Assembly (NCBI GenBank): GCA_958295775.1 | Contig: CATQHC010000003.1 | Location: forward strand, 248,001 to 312,000 | DNA length: 64,000 bases | Direction: 5' to 3' | Source of the DNA: Chloroflexota bacterium | Lineage (GTDB): Bacteria > Chloroflexota > UBA11872 > VXOZ01 | Notes under the pieces: model-generated | The model's input: the letters and a program-made list of their open reading frames with translations, nothing else | What the model was told of the DNA's origin: nothing | Database searches by the model: none | Shown: in pieces, positions 14,494 to 22,988 of the stretch | How the letters are laid out: each line of letters begins with the position of its first letter | How positions within the stretch are numbered: the stretch's first letter is position 1 | Position numbers and translations under genes: made by a program

Positions 14494-15903
14494 ATGAACA
14501 CAAGCACCTTGGTTAGTAGCATCACCCGCCGCAAGATGCTTGGCGGCTTTGCCGTCGGAGCCGGGGCTGTGCTCGCCGCTGCGTGCGGTGGCGCGACTAC
14601 GGCCATGACCGACGAAGCGCCCAAGGAAGAGATGGAAGAGAAGCAGGCCGAGGCGGCGCCAGCGCCTCCTGAAGAGGTCAACATTCTCTATCTCACCTAT
14701 ACGCGTCCGGCCCGCAACGAGGCCGAGCAGGCGCTGTATGGCGGGTTCCAGGAAGCCAATCCCGGCATCAACCTGGACATCAAAATCGTGGATGGCGGCG
14801 GCACCGGCGTGCGCCAGAACATCCCGATTCTCTTCGCCGCCGGCACGCCCGTGGATCTCTTTGAGAATACCTGGGGCACCTGGCTGCAGTTCGTGGAGGG
14901 CGACCTAATCGCCCCGCTGTCCCCGCTGATGAGCCGCGATGGGATCGATCCCTACGAGGCGTTCATCGCCGAAGGCGTGGACTTCGTATCGAACCAGGGC
15001 GTGACGTGGGGTTTCCCCGCCAGCATGTCCGTGGACACGTGGGCCTACAATAAGAACATCTTTGATGAGGCAGGCGTGCCCTATCCGCCGTCCGATCCGG
15101 ACGACCCGAGTTGGACGATGGAAGCGTACATCGACGCCATGGAGAAGCTCACCAAGGGTACCGAGCAGTTCGGTATGCGCCGCGGTTACACCGGTTTCAA
15201 CACCTTTGGCATCGGTGACGGCACGTTCTTCGGCGGCCTGGCCTGGGACGCCGAGAACAACAAGGCGACCATGAACAACGATCACTACGTCCAGGGCATC
15301 AACTTCTGGATCGACATCGAGGACAAGTTCCGTGTGATGCCGACTGCCGATGAGCATACCGCGATCGTTGGTGGCAGGAGCGGACACCCGTTCTTCACCA
15401 CCGGCGCTTTTGGTATTTCCGTGATGTTCGTGGTACCGCCGGAAGCCAAAGAAGCTGCATTTGACTGGGGCATTGGCGCGCTGGCGTACACGGGCGAGCC
15501 GCCGAATCACTCCGGCCGCCACTACACGCACGCGGTATTCGCGGGCAACACCGATCACATCGACCAGACGTGGGAAGTGATGAAGTGGTTCTTGGCTGGC
15601 GAGAACGGCCTCACCTATCTCGAGGTGACCGGCCACGTGGTTACGCCCATGCTGCACCTCTTCGACAAGGCCAAGTCGCACTGGGAAGCCAAGTACGACG
15701 GCAAGGTGGACGGCACCACGTACTTCCTGGAGGCAACGCACACGCCGCAGTCCGGTCACGGTATGTTGAAGTACTCCAACTTCTACGACATCCGCGACGT
15801 GCTGCAGCCGGTCTATAACAGCGTGCGCGCACGCGAGGCTTCGGTCGAGGAATTCCTGCCTTTCGCAGAGGAGACCATCAACGCGGACCTCAAGGTCGAG
15901 TAG
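14494..15903 (+). CDS. Extracellular solute-binding lipoprotein (ABC sugar family 1), first
   Basis: A ~469-residue precursor. ITRRKMLGGFAVGAGAVLAA is a signal peptide with a twin-arginine-like RR followed by the lipobox LAAAC, so it should be exported (possibly folded) and lipid-anchored at the following Cys. A 30-residue acidic/Ala/Pro linker leads into the binding domain (from VNILYLTYTR), which resembles family 1 sugar-binding proteins. AAGGAG is nine bases before ATG 14494 and only three before ATG 14488; I prefer the former. No permease genes are adjacent. A terminator hairpin follows at 15959. The ligand is unknown, probably a sugar or polyol. Confidence 0.88.
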   Translation: MNTSTLVSSITRRKMLGGFAVGAGAVLAAACGGATTAMTDEAPKEEMEEKQAEAAPAPPEEVNILYLTYTRPARNEAEQALYGGFQEANPGINLDIKIVDGGGTGVRQNIPILFAAGTPVDLFENTWGTWLQFVEGDLIAPLSPLMSRDGIDPYEAFIAEGVDFVSNQGVTWGFPASMSVDTWAYNKNIFDEAGVPYPPSDPDDPSWTMEAYIDAMEKLTKGTEQFGMRRGYTGFNTFGIGDGTFFGGLAWDAENNKATMNNDHYVQGINFWIDIEDKFRVMPTADEHTAIVGGRSGHPFFTTGAFGISVMFVVPPEAKEAAFDWGIGALAYTGEPPNHSGRHYTHAVFAGNTDHIDQTWEVMKWFLAGENGLTYLEVTGHVVTPMLHLFDKAKSHWEAKYDGKVDGTTYFLEATHTPQSGHGMLKYSNFYDIRDVLQPVYNSVRAREASVEEFLPFAEETINADLKVE

Positions 15904-15958
15904 GACAGGGAACGGCAACCAAGCGCTCACTTTTGCGAGCGTTTGTAGGAGTTCGACA

Positions 15959-15994
15959 AAGAAGGAGGGCCACCCGGTGGGTGACCCTCCTTTG
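15959..15994 (+). terminator. Hairpin terminator after the solute-binding protein gene
   Basis: GGAGGGCCACCC and GGGTGACCCTCC pair over 12 positions with one mismatch around a 3-base loop, flanked by AAAGAA and TTTGATT. It sits 55 bases after the stop. Confidence 0.7.
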
Positions 15995-16368
15995 ATTCAT
16001 CTCAAGGCAACGCTTGGTCTTGGTAGCAGACAGTGATTACTGGCTTAAGCGACTGGCCGCGTTGCGCCGAAGAGCCGTTGTCGTTCAGACCGAGCTGAGC
16101 GGGCCTCTCGCTCAGAAACTCGCTATCTGCTGGGGTAGGTCGCCCCACCGCTCGCAGCAGTCCGCCTCAAACTGGTTGATTTCCACGACGAGCCGGAAAG
16201 ATTCATGGTCCGGCCGAGGTCAATAGGGGTCCACTTCCATGCGTCTAACTCTCTCCCTATCACGCGCACCGCGTCTCACCATAATTCTGGAAATTGATAT
16301 GAGCGCAATGCGCTGATAGACTGAAACGAGCCAGATCACACTGTCGTGGGTGCGGGGGAGGTCCGAGG
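15995..16368. other. 374-base gene-free stretch
   Basis: The 16014-16226 stretch is open in one frame but shows no family resemblance and no ribosome site. I see no RNA gene or repeat. The last 30 bases hold the GGGGGAGG ribosome site of the next gene. Confidence 0.5.
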
Positions 16369-17199
16369 GTGCACATGGATTCCTCTCTCTTTCAACTTGA
16401 GGGTAAGGCGGCGCTCGTCGTGGGCGGCGGTCAGGGTATGGGCGAGAGTACGGCGAGATTTCTCGCCCGCGCCGGTTGCGGTGTGGCGGTCGCCGACGTG
16501 GTCAAGGAGCGTGCCGACCGTGTCGCCAACGCGGTTGCGGACCTCGGCCAACCCTCTGCCGCGATCGTGGGCGACGCACTGGACGACAGCGAGGCCAAGG
16601 AGATCGTCGAGCGTGCCGACCGCGACCTTGGCGGTCTCGACGTGTTGGTCACCATCGTCGGCCAGGCATCATTTAATTCGCTGCTCGATATGAGGCCGGA
16701 ACATTGGGACTACGACCAACGGAGAAACCTGCGGTACTTCTTCGTCATCGCGCGCGAGGCAGCCCGCTTACTCATCGCACGCGACAGACCCGGCGCGATG
16801 GTCTGCATCTCCTCCGTGACCGGGCTGCAATCGGCTCCCAATTTCGCCTCGTACGGCGTGGCGAAAGCCGGCCTGATCAATTTGGTGCGTACGATGGCCG
16901 TCGAATGGGCGCCCTACAACATCCGCGTCAACGCGGTTGCGCCAGGGACCATCACCACGCCTCGTCTACCAGACACGCCGGAGAGACTGGAACGCGTTCG
17001 CCAGGGGAACATCCCTGCCAAACGTCGCGGCACGACCGATGAGATCGGCAAGGCGGCGCTCTTCTTGGTTTCAGACCTGGCAAGCTACGTCACCGGGCAC
17101 ACGTTGGTCGTCGACGGTGGGTGGATGGCCGCCATGCTCACCGGTGTGCCTCCCATCCCGCGCAGCGGCGCCCTGGATGCCAGCGCCGGGGAGAGGTAA
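16369..17199 (+). CDS. SDR-family oxidoreductase
   Basis: A 276-residue short-chain dehydrogenase/reductase. GGGQGMG at ~19-25 is the dinucleotide-binding TGxxxGxG variant, and ISSVTGL with ASYGVAKAG gives the catalytic Ser and the YxxxK pair. VNAVAPGTITTP and DGG near the C-terminus are typical of classical SDRs of the FabG type. It should reduce or oxidise a hydroxyl/keto group with NAD(P)H in the cytoplasm; the substrate is unknown. The GTG start at 16369 has GGAGG seven bases upstream. The ~20 residues after DGGWM are an extension unlike FabG. The gene appears monocistronic. Confidence 0.92.
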   Translation: MHMDSSLFQLEGKAALVVGGGQGMGESTARFLARAGCGVAVADVVKERADRVANAVADLGQPSAAIVGDALDDSEAKEIVERADRDLGGLDVLVTIVGQASFNSLLDMRPEHWDYDQRRNLRYFFVIAREAARLLIARDRPGAMVCISSVTGLQSAPNFASYGVAKAGLINLVRTMAVEWAPYNIRVNAVAPGTITTPRLPDTPERLERVRQGNIPAKRRGTTDEIGKAALFLVSDLASYVTGHTLVVDGGWMAAMLTGVPPIPRSGALDASAGER

Positions 17200-17423
17200 G
17201 GGTCTGAGGTTTGCCCCGTTGCGTGCGAAGGGCACGAGGACTTGGCGGTAATAGGGGAGGGGAGGCGGAGGATTCCACGAAACCGGGCATGCAGTTGGCG
17301 TGGCAGCGATGCGGCCGCCGTCGATACGGTGCAGGATGTCTGCGACGGTGCGCGCCGCGTTCGCCAAATTGAATTGTCTCGAATACGGGATGTAGCTCTG
17401 GGTAGTGAAAGTGAGGATTAGAG

Positions 17424-17714
17424 ATGAAGACCTACGTGGTAGTGGTTGATTCTGAGATTTTGGATGTGGAAGGTCTCGCCAGCCTTTCGGATAAACTCGC
17501 TGCGGAAGTCACAGGCCATGGGGGCAGGTATCTGAGTCGTGACAGAGCGGTGAGTGTCGTAGGAGGAGATCTGGCCGCTGAGCACATCACCCTAATCGAG
17601 TTTGACAACCCTGAGCAAGTGAGTGCCTTACTCGAATCGCAGAGTTTTACAGAGCTGCGACAACGGCGCCGCCAGTTTGTAAGAGCCAGCGCTTTCGTCA
17701 TCGAAGGCGCGTGA
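17424..17714 (+). CDS. DUF1330-family protein
   Basis: A 96-residue protein with the ferredoxin-like alpha/beta pattern of DUF1330 (dimeric alpha-beta barrel): VVVVDSEILD opens the first strand and HITLIEFDNPEQVSALLES gives the central strand-helix that is the best-conserved part of the family. Members are small cytoplasmic dimers of unknown activity. The ATG start at 17424 has GAGG upstream. It lies 49 bases before a nucleobase permease gene on the same strand and may share its mRNA. Confidence 0.8.
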   Translation: MKTYVVVVDSEILDVEGLASLSDKLAAEVTGHGGRYLSRDRAVSVVGGDLAAEHITLIEFDNPEQVSALLESQSFTELRQRRRQFVRASAFVIEGA

Positions 17715-17762
17715 TTCTGCCGCCGGGTGACTTCATCCACATAGGAACATGATCGGGATGCC

Positions 17763-19478
17763 GTGAAAACGACTGAGGGCGTGACCCATGAGCCTGACGA
17801 ATCCTGTTCCATAGGGCTGACGCTCGGCGTGGGGTTTCAGGGCGTCCTACTGTCTCTGGCGCCAACCGTGCTGACGATGTTGCTCTTCGCGCGCGCATCG
17901 GGATTGGGCCAAGGCTATGTGACGTGGTCCGTGCTGGCGGCGGTCGCCGTCAGCGGCATCACCACCGCTCTCCAGGCGGCGCGTTTCGGTCCTATCGGCG
18001 GCGGCAATATCTTGATGGCCGGCGCCGCCCCCAGCTATCTCGCTATCGGGCTCCTGGCGTTGGAGCAGGCGGGCCCGGCAACGCTCGCCACCTTGGTTGT
18101 CGTGTCATCGCTCCTTCAATTCGCCTTGTCGGCGTCTTTGCCGCGTCTGCGCCGCATCATCACGCCGGTCGTCTCCGGCACGGTAATCATGCTGATTGCG
18201 GCAAGCGTCTTGCCGCTCACGGTAGATAGGCTCGAGCAGGTTCCAGATGGCGCGCCCGCATTGGCTGCACCGGCCGTGGCCGCCATCACGTTGCTTGCAG
18301 TCGCGGTCCTGGGCCTGCGCGCGACTGGTGCGCTGCGCCTCTGGACTCCGCTCATCGGCATAGTCGTTGGGTGCGTCGCCGCCGCCTTGTTTGGCATTTA
18401 CGATCCCACGAGCTTTCTGGATGCGCCGTGGATTGGTCTGCCCGAGCTATGGCTACCGGGCTTTGATTTCTCTCCGGGCGCGGAGTTCTGGGCCTTGCTG
18501 CCGATGTTCCTGATTGTATCCATATCGGGCGCAATCAAGGCGGTGGGGTCCAGCGTCGTAGTGCAACAAGTGTCGTGGCGGGAGCCGCGGGTGACCGACT
18601 ATCGCCGTGTGCAGGGAACCGTCAACGCGAACGCAATCGGCTCGGTGCTCTCGGGGTTTCTGGGCGTTTTGCCCACCGGCACCTACGCCGCCACCAGCGT
18701 ATCGCTCACCAACTTCACCGGTGTGGCCGCGCGCGCGGTCGGCTACACCATCGGGATCATGCTGATCGTGCTGGCGCTCCTGCCCAAGCCAATGGCGCTC
18801 CTCCTCACGGTACCCAACGCAGTCACCAGCGCGTACATGCTGATGCTCATGGGCTTGCTCCTCGTGGAGGGTTTGCGCTCTGTTGCCCAGGATGGTCTCG
18901 ACCAGCGCAAGGCCCTAATCGTCGCGCTCTCACTAGCCGTGGGTGTGGGCCTGCAGAGTGAGAACGTCATTACGAGAGTTGTCGGCGGCGCCTGGGGCTT
19001 GGTGCTTGGCAACGGTTTGATTATGGGCGCTCTCACCGCCATCTTGCTGACCACGTTCATCGAATTGGTAGCCCCCCGCCGCAGACGGCTCGAGATCTCT
19101 TTGAACATCAGCGCTCTGCCGCAACTCGATGAATTCCTGGCGCAGATGGCTGCCAAACTAGGCTGGAATGAGGCGTCGGCAAATCGGCTGCGTCTGGTGG
19201 GCGAGGAGGCGCTGTCGAGCTTGCTGGGAGATGAGCAAGAGGATGCTGCAAGACGCGTGATAGTGCTGGCGCGACCGGGCATGGGCATGATCGAGCTTGA
19301 ATTCATGGCGGTGTTGGAAGAGGAGAACATTGAAGACGCGCTCGCCTATATGAGCGAGCAGTCCGACGCGCCCGAGGCAGGTGAAATTTCGCTGCGGCTG
19401 CTCCGGCACTTCGCGTCCGGCGTGCGGCACCGCAAGTATCAGGGCATCGACATCGTGACGGTCGAGGTGCCGCGCTAA
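17763..19478 (+). CDS. NCS2 xanthine/uracil-type permease with C-terminal RsbW-like domain
   Basis: A 571-residue protein in two parts. Residues ~15-438 form a polytopic membrane domain with the features of nucleobase:cation symporter-2 proteins, including a GGGNILMAGAAPSYLAIG segment and a long hydrophobic series of ~12-14 helices. Residues 439-571 are soluble and resemble the HATPase of anti-sigma kinases: LEISLN start, an N-box-like LRLVGEEALSSLL, and the closing LRLLRHFASGVRHRKYQGIDIVTVEV. The N-box Asn is replaced by Ser, so ATP binding is uncertain. The permease should import xanthine, uric acid or uracil. It may belong with the upstream molybdenum-hydroxylase function, but that operon is 16 kb away. 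Confidence 0.87.
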   Translation: MKTTEGVTHEPDESCSIGLTLGVGFQGVLLSLAPTVLTMLLFARASGLGQGYVTWSVLAAVAVSGITTALQAARFGPIGGGNILMAGAAPSYLAIGLLALEQAGPATLATLVVVSSLLQFALSASLPRLRRIITPVVSGTVIMLIAASVLPLTVDRLEQVPDGAPALAAPAVAAITLLAVAVLGLRATGALRLWTPLIGIVVGCVAAALFGIYDPTSFLDAPWIGLPELWLPGFDFSPGAEFWALLPMFLIVSISGAIKAVGSSVVVQQVSWREPRVTDYRRVQGTVNANAIGSVLSGFLGVLPTGTYAATSVSLTNFTGVAARAVGYTIGIMLIVLALLPKPMALLLTVPNAVTSAYMLMLMGLLLVEGLRSVAQDGLDQRKALIVALSLAVGVGLQSENVITRVVGGAWGLVLGNGLIMGALTAILLTTFIELVAPRRRRLEISLNISALPQLDEFLAQMAAKLGWNEASANRLRLVGEEALSSLLGDEQEDAARRVIVLARPGMGMIELEFMAVLEEENIEDALAYMSEQSDAPEAGEISLRLLRHFASGVRHRKYQGIDIVTVEVPR

Positions 19479-19529
19479 GGGCAAATGGTGGCCTGCACGA
19501 TGATACCTGCACATATGTGGGCCACACGC

Positions 19530-19560
19530 CGTTCACCCTTCGACAGGCTCAGGGCGAACG
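19530..19560. repeat. Dispersed inverted repeat, family C, copy 1
   Basis: CGTTCACCC and GGGCGAACG flank a TTCGACAGGCTCA core. Related copies are at 19664, 30105, 30241 and 52905. Confidence 0.7.
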
Positions 19561-19663
19561 CTTGCGCTCGGTGCAAGTATAGGACCACGTGCACGCATAG
19601 ACTCGCTCGGAGATCCCGGCGCAAAATGAGTCGTGGTGCGTTTGTGCTGGGCCTGCCTGTCTT

Positions 19664-19689
19664 GAGCACTTCGACATGCTCAGCACGGG
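19664..19689. repeat. Dispersed repeat, family C, copy 2 (partial)
   Basis: The core CTTCGACATGCTCAGCACG is retained; the outer arms are not. Confidence 0.6.
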
Positions 19690-19746
19690 CTTGTTGAAGG
19701 GTCCAAGCACGAACGGAATCAGGCAAACTGAGCGAAGACCCCTCGC

Positions 19747-19860
19747 CTAGGCTGTCGTTGCTCCGACGGGTTGCAGAATCTCTTGGAGGCGGGCAATCAC
19801 GGTGGGCACGTCGTCCGGCCGCAGCGTGATGGGGTCGATGAAGAGGAGGCCCTCCGCTTT
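19747..19860 (-). pseudogene. Duplicated 3' fragment of the SelA-like gene
   Basis: On the minus strand these ~110 bases encode LLFIDPITLRPDDVPTVIAR and a QPVGA ending. This is nearly the same as the C-terminus of the full gene at 24629-25759, with most differences silent or conservative. The similarity stops abruptly at ~19860. It is a decayed duplicate or transferred tail, not a gene. Confidence 0.88.
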
Positions 19861-19985
19861 CTGCATGGTGCTATCAGGTGGGAAGATTACGCAGCGCGAG
19901 CCGATTGTCTTGACGTAGTATCTGTGGTATACCATCTAGATAGCTCTCGCCATACTGCTGTCTCGTACCACAAGGAGTAGTCCCC

Positions 19986-20843
19986 ATGCCATACACGGCG
20001 GACATCAGCCGCAACAACCCCGGTTGCTTCCTCTTCCTGCTCGACCAGTCGGCTTCGATGAGAGAGGCCCTAGGCGGGCAGCCCGGCCTGCAAAAGATGG
20101 ACGGAGCGGCTGACGCCATCAATCGGATTCTCGACGCCATCTCCCAGCGCTGCTCCCAAGGCATGGAGGTTCGCGACTACTTCCACATCGGGGTTATCAC
20201 CTACACCACCGACAATGAGGGAAACCCAACACTGGGAAGCGTCTTTCCCGAAACCTCCCTGCAGCAGCCCTTCCTGACGGTCAGCCAAGTGGTTGACGCT
20301 GCCGAAGTGGAGGAACGGCAGGTCAAGGAGTCCGACGGAGCCGGCGGCATCGTGGAAGTCACGCGCAAATTTCCGGTGTGGCTCCGGCCGACGGCCAGCT
20401 ATGGCACGCCCATGTGCGCGGCGCTATCCGCCGCATCCGGGGCCGTTCAAAGGTGGACGGGCGAACATGCGGATTCCTATCCCCCGATGGTGATCAACAT
20501 CTCCGACGGCGCTGCCGGCGATGGGGATCCGGTACCCATAGCCCAAGAACTCATGGCCCTGGCAACCAACGACGGCGCCACGCTGCTCTACAACGCGCAC
20601 CTTTCCGAGGTGTCCGCGCCGCCGGTGCAGTACCCGGCCCAAGAGAGCGACCTGCCTCCCGATGAATTTGCGGCATCGATGTTCCGCATGTCTTCCGTCT
20701 TTCCGGACCCGGTCCGCGATCTTGCCGCGAGCATGGAACTGCCGGTCGTGGAGGGTTCTCGCGGGTACGTCTACAACGCCGACATGGTGGCTCTGGTGCA
20801 GTTCTTGGATATTGGGACCCGTGCCGCTTCAGACCTGCACTAG
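19986..20843 (+). CDS. vWA-domain protein (TerY-like), triad component 1
   Basis: A 285-residue cytoplasmic protein with a von Willebrand A domain. FLLDQSASMR at 17-26 is the MIDAS DxSxS motif; a Thr in YGTPM near 140 and the Asp in ISDGAAGD near 172 complete the metal site. It has no signal peptide. AAGGAG lies eight bases before the ATG. The next two genes, 17 and 22 bases apart on the same strand, encode a PP2C phosphatase and a protein kinase. A TerY-like vWA protein with PP2C and kinase is a known triad (TerY-P) in tellurium/stress-response gene neighbourhoods. Here the other ter genes are absent, so a stand-alone signalling role is likely. Confidence 0.9.
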   Translation: MPYTADISRNNPGCFLFLLDQSASMREALGGQPGLQKMDGAADAINRILDAISQRCSQGMEVRDYFHIGVITYTTDNEGNPTLGSVFPETSLQQPFLTVSQVVDAAEVEERQVKESDGAGGIVEVTRKFPVWLRPTASYGTPMCAALSAASGAVQRWTGEHADSYPPMVINISDGAAGDGDPVPIAQELMALATNDGATLLYNAHLSEVSAPPVQYPAQESDLPPDEFAASMFRMSSVFPDPVRDLAASMELPVVEGSRGYVYNADMVALVQFLDIGTRAASDLH

Positions 20844-20860
20844 ATTGATGGAGGGTGAAG

Positions 20861-21634
20861 ATGGCTCTTCGACCTCCCAAAAGGCTTTGGCTGCCCAAGA
20901 CGGGCAACCGCCCGGACGAATACGAGGACGCTGCTCTGGCGGTCTACCCGCAGCGCATCGGCGTGTCCGGCCGCCGTACGGTCAGGGTAGCCGTAGCCGA
21001 CGGCGCCAGCGAGTCCGCCTTTGCCCGGGAGTGGGCGAACGTCCTGACCGACGCCTTCGTCGACCGGCCCCTGGACCTCTGCGGCCTGACGGAGGAATCC
21101 CTCTATGCTTGGCTGGCCGTGGCGCAAGCGGAGTGGCACGATTGCGTGCCTTGGGACCGCCTGCCCTGGCACGGAGAGGCCAAGGCGCGGGCCGGGGCCT
21201 TCGCCAGCCTCCTAGGGCTGACCGTTAGCGCGGCGCCGGACGACCCCCGGCAACTCCGCTGGCAGGCGGTGGCCGTGGGGGATAGTTGCCTCTTCATCGT
21301 CCGCGGCGGTCGCCTGCAGCTCTCCTTTCCCCTGGAAGACGCCGCCCAATTCGACAATACTCCCGACCTGGTGTGCAGCAACCCGGCCAATGCCGGAGAG
21401 TTGTGGGAATGTGTGCGGCGTGGCAGCGGCCAATGCGCGGCGGGAGACCTCTTCATTCTGGCGTCGGACGCCCTCGCCTGTTGGTTCCTGTCCAGGAACG
21501 CCGCCGGCGAGAAGCCCTGGGAGACCCTGCTGACGTTGAACGCGTCGGGGTGGGCGGCCTGGGTCGAGGAGCAGCGGCGCGGAGGAGCGATGCGCAACGA
21601 CGACACCACGGCGGTCGTCATCGCGGTCGCTTAG
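20861..21634 (+). CDS. PP2C-type protein phosphatase, triad component 2
   Basis: A 257-residue protein with PP2C metal-site acids in order: NRPDEYEDA near 16-24, VADGASES near 45, AVGDSCLF near 140, ILASDALA near 190 and RNDDTTAVV close to the C-terminus. It should remove phosphate from Ser/Thr, presumably that placed by the adjacent kinase. I choose ATG 20861 because GGAGG lies six bases before it; a GTG at 20855 would add two residues. There is no membrane segment. It sits between the vWA and kinase genes with short gaps and is almost certainly cotranscribed with them. Confidence 0.9.
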   Translation: MALRPPKRLWLPKTGNRPDEYEDAALAVYPQRIGVSGRRTVRVAVADGASESAFAREWANVLTDAFVDRPLDLCGLTEESLYAWLAVAQAEWHDCVPWDRLPWHGEAKARAGAFASLLGLTVSAAPDDPRQLRWQAVAVGDSCLFIVRGGRLQLSFPLEDAAQFDNTPDLVCSNPANAGELWECVRRGSGQCAAGDLFILASDALACWFLSRNAAGEKPWETLLTLNASGWAAWVEEQRRGGAMRNDDTTAVVIAVA

Positions 21635-21656
21635 ACCTGAGAGGTGAAGCGCAGCC

Positions 21657-22988
21657 ATGTCCTGGCCGAGAATAACCGACTTTAGCGAGGCGGTGCAAAA
21701 TCCCCGCCTGTGCTTCAAGGGCACCGAACTTGAAGCCGGCACGGTGGCCGTCAACCAACGGGGTATGCCCTTAGTCTTCTCCGGCTCTTTCGCCTGCGTC
21801 TACTCAGTCTCCGTGAACGGCGGCGCGTTCGCGGTGCGCTGCTTCACCCGCGAGGTAAAGGACCAGCAGACCCGGTACAATCAACTCAGCGATTACCTGA
21901 TCAACGTCCTGCCGCCAGCCTTCGTGCACTTCGAGTACCTGGAAGACGGCATCAACCTCAAGGGCGACTGGTATCCGATTGTCAAGATGGAGTGGGTGGA
22001 AGGCGAGGTGTTGAGCGCGTTCGTCGACTCCAAGCTGAAAGAACCGGACACCCTCCGGCGCATCGCCGCTCAGTGGCGCGGGGGCACGACCGCCAGCCTG
22101 CGCGGGCTGCGCATCGCCCACAACGACTTGCAGCATGGCAACGTCATGGTGCAGGCAGACGGCAATATCCGCCTGGTGGACTACGACGGCATGTTCCTGC
22201 CCCAATTTCGCGGGGAGCGCAGCCCGGAACTGGGACACAAGAACTACCAGCACCCGCAACGGTCCGCGACAGATTACGACGACTACGTGGACAACTTCCC
22301 CACCCTCGTGATCTATCTCAGCCTGTTGGCCATCGCCGCCGATCCCAAACTTTGGTCGTTCTACAACGACGACAACCTGCTCTTTACCGGCAACGATTAC
22401 GCCGACCCAGGCAGTTCCGCAGTATTCGACCGTCTGAAGAAGTCCCGCGATCCCGCCGTGGTCAAACTGACGGAACGCCTGGAGGAGTACTGCGCTCTGC
22501 CGGACGTAAAGGCAGTGCCGGATCTCGAAACCATCCTGCAAGATATTCCGCCCAGCACAGCGCCGTCATCACCGGCAACGGCGTCTGCGACGAAGTCGGC
22601 GTCTGCGACGAAGTCGGTGCCATCGTCCGCTCCACGTCCATCAGCGGCCTCATCGCGGCCGGCGGCTCCGACCGCGACCGGGCCGGGCTACCGGCAGGCG
22701 CTCCAAGCGCAGCCGCCCGCGCGGACACGACCGCGGCCTCCCGCCCGGCAAGCATCCCATCCTGCGCTGGCGGCGCGGTCTGCTGCCCTACCCAGGTCCG
22801 CGCGCGCCTCCCGCATGGTTGCCTCCAAGAGCGCCGCCGTCCAACGCGCCATGGCGCGTTGGACGGCGACTCCTCTTACTAGAAGAGACGCCCTGAAAGT
22901 GATGCTGGGCGTCGCGGCCACGGTCCTCATAGTTATCGTGGTGCTCGTGGTGCTGTCCGTGTGGGCAGTTGCGCAGCTCGGCTGGTAA
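21657..22988 (+). CDS. Protein kinase-like protein with C-terminal membrane anchor, triad component 3
   Basis: A 443-residue protein. Residues ~20-290 are a kinase-like domain: a Gly/Ser loop FSGSFACVY at 41-49, IAHNDLQHGN at 153-162 (catalytic Asp157, Asn162) and LVDYDGM at 173-179 in the DFG position. The usual ATP-binding Lys is Arg61 (FAVRCF), a substitution also usual in kinases of this triad as far as I recall. Residues ~300-405 are a Ser/Ala/Pro/Thr-rich linker, and ~411-438 form one transmembrane helix, so it is tail-anchored. A perfect 34-base palindrome lies inside the linker-coding region. It is the third gene of the vWA-PP2C-kinase operon. Tail anchoring suggests it signals at the membrane. 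Confidence 0.85.
   Translation: MSWPRITDFSEAVQNPRLCFKGTELEAGTVAVNQRGMPLVFSGSFACVYSVSVNGGAFAVRCFTREVKDQQTRYNQLSDYLINVLPPAFVHFEYLEDGINLKGDWYPIVKMEWVEGEVLSAFVDSKLKEPDTLRRIAAQWRGGTTASLRGLRIAHNDLQHGNVMVQADGNIRLVDYDGMFLPQFRGERSPELGHKNYQHPQRSATDYDDYVDNFPTLVIYLSLLAIAADPKLWSFYNDDNLLFTGNDYADPGSSAVFDRLKKSRDPAVVKLTERLEEYCALPDVKAVPDLETILQDIPPSTAPSSPATASATKSASATKSVPSSAPRPSAASSRPAAPTATGPGYRQALQAQPPARTRPRPPARQASHPALAARSAALPRSARASRMVASKSAAVQRAMARWTATPLTRRDALKVMLGVAATVLIVIVVLVVLSVWAVAQLGW
22833..22866. repeat. Perfect 34-base palindrome inside the kinase gene
   Basis: Half-site CGCCGTCCAACGCGCCA is followed directly by its exact reverse complement, with no loop. It encodes AAVQRAMARWTA in the low-complexity linker. 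No second copy was seen in the window. Confidence 0.9.

Noticed and set aside
14138-14503. N-terminal extension of the ABC ATPase to 14503
   Set aside because: The 122 extra residues have no family similarity and would overlap the promoter and start of the divergent gene; the domain starts cleanly at GTG 14137.
16014-16226. A 70-codon open frame after the first solute-binding protein
   Set aside because: No family resemblance and no ribosome site; it lies after a terminator.
19530-19560. Family C repeat as an attachment site
   Set aside because: It occurs five times with no integrase gene, so it is a dispersed repeat.
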